Shown piece by piece: positions 54,494 through 62,715 of a stretch of 64,000 nt of DNA (position 1 is its first letter; each line of letters opens with the position of its first letter). Origin of the DNA: Phytophthora colocasiae (lineage: Eukaryota > Oomycota > Peronosporomycetes > Peronosporales > Peronosporaceae); NCBI GenBank assembly GCA_018806915.1, contig JAGKQI010000087.1:992001-1056000 (forward strand). Reading direction: 5' to 3'. The translations under genes and the position numbers were made by a program. Below the pieces are notes generated by a model. It saw only the letters and a list, made by a program, of their open reading frames with translations, had not been told where the DNA came from and searched no databases.

Positions 54494-56554
54494 ATGGACC
54501 CCCTCGTTGCTGCTGCTGGCCATGGAGATCTCAACACTGTAAAAAACATTATCGACTCTGGTTCCGACGTGAACGTTGTCGACGACGGTCTCACCCCGTT
54601 GATATATGCGATTCGGAACGGTCACAGCTCCATCGCCAAGTTTTTAGTGGAGAACGGAGCCGATATCAACCAAACGGACTCGGAAGGAGACCCTCCGTTA
54701 CTCATTGCAGCGGCTGAAGGTCATGTCGAAATTGTGCAATTCCTGTCGAAAATGGGAGACAGTGTCAAAAAAGCCGGCAAGGACGCGAATACGCCTCTCA
54801 TCTCTGCAGCGAAGTATGGTCGGCTGGAAGTGGTTCGGTGGTTGTTGGAACAAGGTGAAGATATCGACCAGACCAATGACTTTGGGTCAACTGCACTTTT
54901 GTGGGCTGCATGCGGCGGACACATGGATACTGCCAAGCTTCTTTTGGAGAAAGGAGCAGCTATCGACATGGCCACTAAGTACGGGTACACCCCGTTTCTT
55001 TATGCAGCTTTCTATGGCCACGTGGAGATGGTGAAGCTGCTGCAGGAGAATGGTGCGGATATTAAACATTCCACGTTGGAAGGGTACACCGCTCTGCATT
55101 TGGCTGCTCAAGAGGGTCAAGTGGATGTCGTGAAACTACTTCTTGAAGCAGGTGCTGTGAACGCTACCAATGAGAATGGATCAACATCTCTCACGTTCGC
55201 TGCTATGTATGGCCACACTGAAGTGGTTACTTTGCTGCTGGAGAATGGAGCTGATATCTCACTAGCGAATGACACCGGTACTACTGCACTCCATTACACC
55301 GCAGAATACGGCCACGCCCATGTGGTTTCTGCTCTACTGGAGAAGGGGGCTGAAATTGATGCAACGGATAATGAGGGAGCTACACCTTTGTTGTCTACTG
55401 CAAAGGCCGGGCACACTGAGGTAGTGCGTCAATTGTTGAGAAGAGGAGCTGCCATTGACAAAATGGACAAGGATGGATACACTGCTCTTAACGTTGCTGC
55501 CCAGAATGGGCATGTCAACACCGTCTTAGCTCTGCTGGAACACGGGGCAGATATCGACCATGTGACGCAAGATGGCTTCACTGCATTAGCAGGATGTTGC
55601 TCCAAAGGCAAACTCGATGTCGCTCGGTTGCTGATCAAGCATGGAGCAAGCATTGAACCAGTAACAGAGAAGAGTGTGAGTGTTCTCATAGCTGCTACTA
55701 GCAACTCCCACCCGGATCTTGTGCGACTTCTGCTGGAAAATGGAGCTGACACGGAAAGAGGCTATGAAGATGGCTACACTCCTCTGATTTGCGCTGCTCA
55801 GAATGGCTACCTTGAAGTTGTCGAGACTCTTGTGAAGAATGGAGCTGTCGTTAATGCCAAAGCCAATGATGGTTTTACGCCCCTGCTAATAGCATCGTTA
55901 TATGGCCATTTGGACATTGCTCATACGCTCTTAGAGCATGGAGCTATTGTTGAACTGACCGACTCGACTGGAATTACTCCGTTGATGATGGCAGCCTCGT
56001 ACAAGCACCCAGAAGTTGTGAAATTGCTATTGGAAGCTGGAGCTCATGTGAATGCTCAGGCTCACGACAGAGAGACTGCGTTGCGCTATGCCACCTCCGG
56101 AAGCATCGAATGTGTTCGTCTGCTGCTAGATGGTGGCGCTGACATCAATCTGGCTGGTGCCAACACTTGTTCACCGTTGCAAAGCGCAGTTGTTGCTGGT
56201 CTCATCGACGTGGTGACACTTTTACTATCGAGAGGTGCTAATTGCCAATCTGCGGATGATGATGGAGATACGGTTCTTCATGAAGCAGCGGATTACGGGT
56301 ATTTAGACATTGCTCGCCTGCTCTTGGAGTATGGAGCTACTTTATCAAGAAGACAGGAACTTGGGGGAGGGCGCGCTAAAGTAAAAGTGCCGCCCCCGCA
56401 GTTCGGGTGGATGGAAGCTTCTAGAAGCTTCCACAACCGCCCTACATCTGCTACTGTATTTTACTATGCTACATACAAATTTAAAGTACTACTAATCTCT
56501 GCTTCCTATAGGTTAGTAATTTCCACCAATCTGATACACTCACCCCTTCCCTGA
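54494..56554 (+). CDS. ankyrin-repeat protein, about 18 repeats
   Basis: 686 residues from MDPLVAAAGHGDLNTVK. Almost the whole length is 33-residue ankyrin repeats (for example TPLIYAIRNGHSSIAKFLVE, YTPFLYAAFYGHVEMVKLLQ), a scaffold for protein binding. The last about 70 residues, from RRQELGGGRAKVKVPPPQ, are not ankyrin and coincide with an odd sequence containing a 22-bp perfect palindrome at 56412-56433, so the native 3' end was probably displaced by an insertion. No catalytic domain is seen. Confidence 0.85.
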   Translation: MDPLVAAAGHGDLNTVKNIIDSGSDVNVVDDGLTPLIYAIRNGHSSIAKFLVENGADINQTDSEGDPPLLIAAAEGHVEIVQFLSKMGDSVKKAGKDANTPLISAAKYGRLEVVRWLLEQGEDIDQTNDFGSTALLWAACGGHMDTAKLLLEKGAAIDMATKYGYTPFLYAAFYGHVEMVKLLQENGADIKHSTLEGYTALHLAAQEGQVDVVKLLLEAGAVNATNENGSTSLTFAAMYGHTEVVTLLLENGADISLANDTGTTALHYTAEYGHAHVVSALLEKGAEIDATDNEGATPLLSTAKAGHTEVVRQLLRRGAAIDKMDKDGYTALNVAAQNGHVNTVLALLEHGADIDHVTQDGFTALAGCCSKGKLDVARLLIKHGASIEPVTEKSVSVLIAATSNSHPDLVRLLLENGADTERGYEDGYTPLICAAQNGYLEVVETLVKNGAVVNAKANDGFTPLLIASLYGHLDIAHTLLEHGAIVELTDSTGITPLMMAASYKHPEVVKLLLEAGAHVNAQAHDRETALRYATSGSIECVRLLLDGGADINLAGANTCSPLQSAVVAGLIDVVTLLLSRGANCQSADDDGDTVLHEAADYGYLDIARLLLEYGATLSRRQELGGGRAKVKVPPPQFGWMEASRSFHNRPTSATVFYYATYKFKVLLISASYRLVISTNLIHSPLP

Positions 56555-57077
56555 ATAGCCCATCGGTTCTTGTTGCTCAGTCGCAAATTCGCCGAGCTCT
56601 TGGAAACATCGCTGGTGGCCTGGGATTCGTCTCAACCGGTGGGGTTTTCAAAGAACGCCTCACATGGAAGAGATAGGTCCCTCTCCCGGCCTGCCGGCTT
56701 TGTCCGCTTTGCTCCAGGCTGCGACGATGGAAGAACCATCCCTAGTCGATGGAAGCGCTGCCCCTGATACGGGCCTTGGTCTTCTCGCTGATGTTGCGTC
56801 CCTGCCACTGCGCTCGCCCGCGCCTTCAAGTCCGACCGACCTCTTCTCGCTCGATGCCGGTCCCTCTCAGCTCGACGACTCGGCTTCTTCTGGCGTGCTG
56901 ATGGACGTCACCATGGACTCCTTGTATGAAGCTTTGGACGATGTACTGGAATCTTACATCGCTCACGCTCACGCTGCTCCACGTCTTACATCACCACTTC
57001 ATACCCCCACTGCATTCGACCAACTTCCACACACCGCCTCGAACTACACCCGCTCTCTCAAGGTGCTCAAGGTGTTC
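56555..57077 (+). CDS. hypothetical Ser/Pro-rich ORF truncated by inverted repeat
   Basis: A frame from 56664 (MEEIGPSPGLPALSALLQAA) is open to 57215, but its last 45 codons lie in the inverted repeat starting near 57078. Another frame (56555-56670, QSQIRRALGNIAGGLGF, ending FKERLTWKR) follows an AG and could be a last exon of something. I recognise neither. Confidence 0.35.
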
Positions 57078-57255
57078 AAGCTGCTCAAGCTGCTCAAGCT
57101 GCTCAAGGTGGGAGAGCGCACCTACACCATGTTCTCTCTTCTTCTGTCTACTTGCTGCGACGTATTCGCTCATGCGGTCGTCACACAGCTTGCACATCAA
57201 CGCAGCCACATATAGACGTCGAAAAACGTGGTTGTAGTCTCACTACAGCTAGCGC
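57078..57255. repeat. inverted repeat, left arm
   Basis: Matches 59504-59682 in opposite orientation. Begins with three copies of a 9-bp unit GCTCAAGCT, then the TATAGACGTCGAAAAACG segment and GTAGTCTCACTACAGC, itself a short hairpin. 57303-57427 and parts of 59298-59460 also match, so the repeat is mosaic. Confidence 0.8.
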
Positions 57256-57454
57256 CAAAGTGCAAAGATCCAGAGATAGGCCGCTGTCCGCTTCAGAGAG
57301 ACACACGCCCAGCCGATATACGGTCGCGTATGGACTCGAAGACTATAGGGCGAGCTCCAGACGTGCAGACGAGTGACGTGCATGCTACAAAGACTTACAA
57401 AGACTTACAAAGACTTTGGCAGAAACACATCAACGCAGCCACATATAGACGTCG

Positions 57455-57978
57455 AAAAACGGGTGGGGACGGCCTCACGTCGAGGCAATGGCAATGGAAC
57501 GTCCTTTGATCGCTACTTTTTGGAGTGGCACGACGGAATACATGACAGAGGAGAATTCGTACCCACTAGAGATTGATGGTCTTATTGAGGTAAGCAGGCG
57601 TTTTGAAAGCTTTCGTGATTTTGTAGCTAATGCAATGTATGCTGTATGAACAGATCAAGGAAGGGGCTTTCAGGGGCCACATGTGGGCTGATCCCTCCGT
57701 TAGACATTTGAAGGAGCTATTGATTCGGATTAAGGAGCATCCTGAGGTAAGCAACACCACGAAGCACATTTTAGGACGAAAAATCTCATTATCACTCCTT
57801 GATTTTATCTCCATCACAGGAAGCAATTGCCAAGGGCAAACGAGCTCGCAAAGACATGGCGGACAAGTATTCACCAGAAATCATTGGAGAGATCGTCCTT
57901 GGGCATATTACCAGGATCTTGGAGCATGTTGCTGCTCAGGAAAAGGCATCTGAAGCCGCAGAACATGAAGAGCTATAG
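57455..57978 (+). pseudogene. C-terminal fragment of a GT-B glycosyltransferase
   Basis: Begins abruptly with GWGRPHVEAMAMERPLIATF, the conserved acidic-site/nucleotide-sugar motif of family 4-like glycosyltransferases, directly after the repeat segment TCGAAAAACG. Exons to 57589, 57654-57746 and 57820-57978 (introns GTAAGC...AACAG and GTAAGC...CACAG) read TEYMTEENSYPLEIDGLIE, HMWADPSVRHLKELLIRIKE, KGKRARKDMADKYSPEIIGE and stop. The N-terminal domain is absent; the break point is the inverted repeat. Confidence 0.75.
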
Positions 57979-58033
57979 AGTGGTAGTTCAAAGGTCAAAC
58001 TCGGTAAGAGGCTTACCGGTCAAATCTTATAGT

Positions 58034-59132
58034 CTACTCGCTCGTGGCGCAATCCGCGTCGTACTCTTCTTGTGTGAGCCAGGTTCGATGCAACCAGAGA
58101 GCCTTTGTAGGCGCAGACGGACCGGGTTGGATTTCACCAGCGAGAACTTGCTGCATTCGGGAGAGCGGTTGAGTGCCTTCGGCAATGGGCCGCAGAGTTC
58201 CAATGATTCGCCGTACCATATGCCGAAGGAATCCGTTGGCAACCAGCTCGATGCAAACAAAATGCACCGGAGCGCCTCCTTTCGCTTGGTCAACCTTTCT
58301 CTTTTTGTGGTCACCTGTAGCCACAGCTTTACTGTCATCCGAGTTGTGCTTGTCAATGATGCTGTCCTCGTTATACATATCTGTCGCATCGATAACGTCG
58401 CCACTGCCACAGACTCGTGGATCCAGCGAGAAATTCACATTGCTAACGTTCACGTCGTCAAGGTAAGAACGTTGGTTGACACCTCTTGGGAACTCAAAGT
58501 GAGACGTACCGTCGAACAACCACCTTGGCTGAAATAACCGTACGTATCGTCTTCATCTCCTCGTACTTTTGCTTCAATAACCCTTGCGAGAACGGTCGGA
58601 AATCGTGCGTGCCTTCCAAGAACCTGCCACGTAACCTGTCAGCCTCTGTTCCTATGATCAACCACTCTCCTTTTACTCACTTTAGAGCGTCACGGATTCG
58701 CTGAATGTCGAGTCTTCGGCCTAAAAACCACGAGTATTTACCCAGCTCCAGATCCGGTCGATGTCCTTGCTGCAAGTAGTAAATGTATTTCTTGTAGCGC
58801 GATCGTATGCGCGATGGACCTGTAGTCGGCACCGTCACTCCAAGAACCACCACCCGCTTCCCCAGTCTGTCACAATGAAAACTCATCAGCTAATACTTTC
58901 GTTCACTTTCAATTTCCTCTTCACTTACTTCGCATTGACTCGATCCTTGAGCTCATCCATGGACATGTGCAGTTCCTTGTCCAGTCGGATAAAGCCGTAT
59001 TGCTACGACAGATACACGAATTAGTTCAAATCATAACGCGTTGCATTATTATAAACAACCTACATAGAGTGCGTGGGTGCCGGCATCTGTGCGACTGACT
59101 CCAGTGACGTTCACTCGCTGTGAAGTCCCCAA
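58034..59132 (-). pseudogene. TruA-type tRNA pseudouridine synthase, 5' end lost
   Basis: Converts uridine to pseudouridine in tRNA. Exons on the minus strand: 59132-59064 (VTGVSRTDAGTHALY, with the catalytic Asp of RTDAG), 59002-58929 (YGFIRLDKELHMSMDELKDR), 58866-58681 (LGKRVVVLGV, SRYKKYIYYLQQGHRPDLEL), then about 58620-58520 (FLEGTHDFRPFSQG) and 58519-58034 (FVCIELVANGFLRHMVRRII). Junctions are GT-AG. One junction near 58525 is out of phase, perhaps an indel. Sequence upstream of 59132 switches to an inverted copy of exon 3, so the true N-terminus is missing here. Confidence 0.78.
58719..58892. repeat. inverted duplication, arm 1 (TruA exon 3)
   Basis: 174 bp, apparently identical in opposite orientation to 59133-59306; spacer 240 bp. 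Covers most of the third TruA exon and its acceptor. Confidence 0.9.
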
Positions 59133-59306
59133 TAGCTGATGAGTTTTCATTGTGACAGACTGGGGAAGCGGGTGGTGGTTCTTGGAGTGACGGTGCCGAC
59201 TACAGGTCCATCGCGCATACGATCGCGCTACAAGAAATACATTTACTACTTGCAGCAAGGACATCGACCGGATCTGGAGCTGGGTAAATACTCGTGGTTT
59301 TTAGGC
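59133..59306. repeat. inverted duplication, arm 2
   Basis: Opposite-orientation copy of 58719-58892. It replaces the sequence that should lie upstream of the first preserved TruA exon. Confidence 0.9.
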
Positions 59307-59464
59307 GCTAGCTGTAGTGAGACTACAACCACGTTTTTCGACGTCTATATGTGGCTGCGTTGATGTGCAGTAAGTCTTTGTAAGTCTTTGTAGCATGCAC
59401 GTCACTCGTCTGCACGTCTGGAGCTCGCCCTATAGTCTTCGAGTCCATACGCGACCGTATATCT

Positions 59465-59536
59465 TTTAGGCGCTAGCTGTAGTGAGACTACAACCACGTT
59501 TTTAGGCGCTAGCTGTAGTGAGACTACAACCACGTT
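59465..59536. repeat. 36-bp tandem duplication
   Basis: Two copies of a unit starting TTTAGGCGCTAGCTGTAGTG; a third related copy lies at 59301-59336. Part of the mosaic repeat next to TruA. Confidence 0.75.
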
Positions 59537-59682
59537 TTTCGACGTCTATATGTGGCTGCGTTGATGTGCAAGCTGTGTGACGACCGCATGAGCGAATACG
59601 TCGCAGCAAGTAGACAGAAGAAGAGAGAACATGGTGTAGGTGCGCTCTCCCACCTTGAGCAGCTTGAGCAGCTTGAGCAGCT
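59504..59682. repeat. inverted repeat, right arm
   Basis: Opposite-orientation match to 57078-57255, including the CTTGAGCAG (AGCTTGAGC) 9-bp units at its end. Followed by a direct copy of the ACAAAGACTT triplication also seen at 57390-57420. Confidence 0.8.
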
Positions 59683-59791
59683 TGAACACGAGTGACGTGC
59701 ATGCTACAAAGACTTACAAAGACTTACAAAGACTTTGGCAGAAACACGCACGTTCAGAAGAGCGTAAGAGGAGAGACGGAGCAAAAGATGT

Positions 59792-59863
59792 TCCCACACC
59801 GGGACTCGAACCCGGGTCTGCTGGGTGAGAGCCAGCTATCCTAACCGCCTAGACTATATGGGA
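59792..59863 (-). tRNA. tRNA-Glu(CTC)
   Basis: 72 nt on the minus strand. Acceptor TCCCATA/TGTGGGA with one G-T pair, anticodon stem GCTGG/CCAGC with loop CTCTCAC (anticodon CTC), and T-arm CCGGG-TTCGAGT-CCCGG. All arms fold well and the sequence matches eukaryotic tRNA-Glu. No intron. Confidence 0.93.
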
Positions 59864-59937
59864 AGGCTGAACACTACCACCACACACAAAATCACAAACA
59901 CAACACACAACAACAACGCACAACACGCAAACTTTGC

Positions 59938-59939
<2 letters not shown>

Positions 59940-60019
<80 letters not shown>

Positions 60020-60042
60020 CAGACACACACACACACACACAC
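59940..60042. repeat. (CT)n then (AC)n microsatellites
   Basis: An uninterrupted CT run at 59940-60017, then TTGCAG and an AC run at 60023-60042. The CT-TTGCAG arrangement happens to look like a polypyrimidine tract plus acceptor ahead of the ORF at 60142. Confidence 0.95.
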
Positions 60043-60141
60043 TTCTACATCCACGCTGGACCGCTGCCGGAGATTCTCGACGTCGCGTGGGGTTCAAGTG
60101 AAGCAGCTGTACCTGAATCGGTAGCTTCAAGTGGTGCCCCG

Positions 60142-61236
60142 ATGTCGCCTGCCTCCTTCGTCGCTTCGTCAAGTGCACCGTCACCGCCTGCAGCCGAGAC
60201 GCCTCCTGTGGCTTCGCTTGCCGTAGAACCTCCTCCTGCAGCGATGCCTGCCGTCGTCTTGCCTCCTGCTGCTGTGTCGCCACCCCGTGACCCTGTGGTA
60301 GACCAAGAGGAAGACAATGCTGATCCGTACGATGCTGACGCATTGCTAGCTGCAGCCGATACCATCATGGAAAGGCCTGATCTGCCCGATCCCCCTGAGC
60401 GACATCCCTCGGCTCGTTGGTGGAACCACTTCAACCCTGATGCTTCTGTTGACCCGACGCGAGCATACCCGCTCAAGAAGCTGATCGACCGTTGGGGTAC
60501 GCCGCCTCACGTGGCTTACTTGGTTGAATGGGACGTCAAGCCGCGCCAGCTAAGTTGGGAGTGGCCCGAAAACCTTCGAGGTGTCGACTACCTAATGAAT
60601 CAGGTAAACCGGTGGAAGGCTTCTGGTGATCCGTGTTCCTTCAGTGCGTATTACCGGAAACGTTTCCGTGGAGCTACTGCTTCGGAGACTGGCAAGTGCT
60701 TCCTCGAGTCCGTTCAAGCGGTTTGTTTCGACCTCGGCTATCCGAATATCGTCGAGGATTGCCACTGGGAGGAATTCTGCACGGAATATGGTGAAGATTT
60801 GTCCAATGGAGTCGTCCGTGCTGACATCATCGCTTTCTTTGAGTTCTTGCGCCGCCAGCGGGTTGGTATCGACTATGGAGCTCTCTTCCAGAACCGTCTC
60901 GACGTGAGTGTCACTGATGTGAAGCTTCTTGGTCGTTTTGCTCAGTCACTTCAGCCAGGACACTACATTGTCCACGCTGCACATGATCTCGTGGAGCACT
61001 GTTTCGGCCTCGTTGTGAACGATCGTGAGCCGGGCAAGTTGTTGAAAACCATCGAAGTTCTGGACGGTTACAGCACTGATTACGACCCGCCGTGTTACCG
61101 CGAGAAGTTGTCGACGCTGGAATGGTTGTCCAAGGTTATCAGTCTCTACCGTTTGGTGATCAAGCCATTTCCGGCGAAGAAGAAGCGCAAGACGAAGACG
61201 GAGAAGAAACGTGAGGCACGTCGCCGCTTGAACTAG
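60142..61236 (+). CDS. antisense ORF of element C: chromodomain plus papain-like protease candidate
   Basis: 364 intact residues, opposite to pol and tail to tail with it (54 bp between stops). Pro/Ala-rich residues 1-60, an acidic linker, a chromodomain-like unit at about 105-165 (YPLKKLIDRWGTPPHVAYLV, then EWDVKPRQLSWEWPENL), and a C-terminal domain at about 180-345 with GKCFLESVQAVCFDLG (Cys186), HDLVEHCFGLVVN (His286) and EVLDGYSTDY (Asp308). That order and spacing fit a C-H-D papain-like cysteine protease. A basic tail (KKKRKTKTEKKREARRRLN) could be a nuclear signal. The protease call is inference; the chromodomain is more secure. It could cleave Gag, remove ubiquitin-like tags, or act in chromatin. 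Confidence 0.7.
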   Translation: MSPASFVASSSAPSPPAAETPPVASLAVEPPPAAMPAVVLPPAAVSPPRDPVVDQEEDNADPYDADALLAAADTIMERPDLPDPPERHPSARWWNHFNPDASVDPTRAYPLKKLIDRWGTPPHVAYLVEWDVKPRQLSWEWPENLRGVDYLMNQVNRWKASGDPCSFSAYYRKRFRGATASETGKCFLESVQAVCFDLGYPNIVEDCHWEEFCTEYGEDLSNGVVRADIIAFFEFLRRQRVGIDYGALFQNRLDVSVTDVKLLGRFAQSLQPGHYIVHAAHDLVEHCFGLVVNDREPGKLLKTIEVLDGYSTDYDPPCYREKLSTLEWLSKVISLYRLVIKPFPAKKKRKTKTEKKREARRRLN

Positions 61237-61289
61237 GACTGGCTCCTTCCATCAATATATGTTGGCCATGAGCCCCCTTTGAGTTGGGT

Positions 61290-62715
61290 TTACCGCCTCC
61301 GTCGCTTCTTTCTCCTGATCGCCTCAAATTCCGCGATAATGTCCGGTACTTGGGAAAGGTTCTCAATCGGCTCCCATGTGGGCTTCTCTTCACCCACCCA
61401 TTCCACAAGAAATTGCGTTCGTCGTTTTTTAGAGCGCTTACCGAGTATCCGCTGAACAAGTTGACCGATAGAACCGTCGGCCAATACAACATCCTGCGGT
61501 CTTGATAATCTAGTGGTCTCCTGGTACGGCTTCAGCGATCCTGTGTTGAAGACTGGATGAAGCTTGTTCCCTGTTTGGATGTTTAGCTCGTACGCGTGGT
61601 TGTGGATCTTCTTCACGACGGTGTATGGCCCTATCCACTTAGGGCCAAGCTTGGACGAATTTGGTAACCCCGTGTGCTTGGGATCCAAGTGTTTCGTACT
61701 CAAGTACACGCGGTCGCCAACGTTGAAAACTTGTTCCTCTCGGTTCCGGTCGTATACGTCGCGCATTCTCTCTTGTGCTTCGGCAAGTGCTTCCTGACAC
61801 CGCCGAAGAAGAGCTGCTTGGTGTTCGTGGAACTCAGCGCCGCGTCGACTCGTTGGGACCGTGCCAATATTCTTTGCTGCAAGATAGAGCGGATTGAGTG
61901 GGGTGAATCCTAGATCTGCTTCGAAAGGTGTCATCTTGATACTGCTGTTCACGGTTGAGTTCACTGCAAACTCCGCGTTGGCGAGATGGATGTCCCAGTC
62001 GTCTTGGACAGGTCCGACGTAGCAACGCAAGTATTCCTCAAGTGTTCTGTTCATCCGCTCCGTCTGTCCATCGCCTTGAGCTCGATGAGCTACAGTCATG
62101 TTGAGACTTGTACCAATTGACTTAAAGACGTGTTGCCAGAACGTCGAGACGAATTTCCTGTCTCTGTCAGACACGATGCTTGTTGGCATTCCATGAAGTT
62201 TCCAGATATGGTTGATGAAGAGACGGGCAACACCTTCGGCATCCACCTTCTTCGTAGTCGGCACAAAGTGACATCGCTTAGTCAGTCGGTCGACAACGAC
62301 CCAGATGGAATCTACCTCTCGCTTGGTTCGTGGCAAGTCGGTGATGAAGTCCATCGAGATCGATCTCCATCTCTCGTCGGGAACACGCAATGGCTCTAGC
62401 AGTCCTGGTGGCTTCGTTAACCGCGGTTTGTTCCTTCGACAAGGCTCACAGTCGGCAATGTATGATTGGATTGACTTCAACATCTTGGTCCAGTACCACT
62501 TTCGTGCAAGTGTCAAGTACGTCCGCTCCGCTCCTGGATGACCTCCGTAGTTGGAGTCGTGGCACTCACTAATGACCACCTGCCGCAACTTCACATCGTT
62601 GGGCACTACGATGCGTGGTTCATCGTCGGTTGGAGTCTGGTACCACAGCAAACCGTCGATTCCGAATAGCAGCGGTATTGTTTCTTCTGTTGTCGCTTGG
62701 CTTTCGGCTGTATGT
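61290..62715 (-). CDS. element C integrase with chromodomain
   Basis: Frame open from about 62715 (reading ATTEETIPLLFGIDGLLWYQ) to the stop at 61290. Zinc domain HDSNYGGH...CEPC, DDE core with Asp in ISMDFITDLP, Asp in VSDRDRKF, Glu in GDGQTERMN, the SH3-like GPKWIGPYTV region, and a C-terminal chromodomain (QFLVEWVGEEKPTWEPIENL). All catalytic residues are present. Confidence 0.92.

Noticed and set aside
57060..57125. Leucine-rich transmembrane or zipper segment in the ORF at 56664
   Set aside because: The KVLKVFKLLKLLKLLKV stretch is a 9-bp tandem repeat inside an inverted repeat, read by chance in an open frame.
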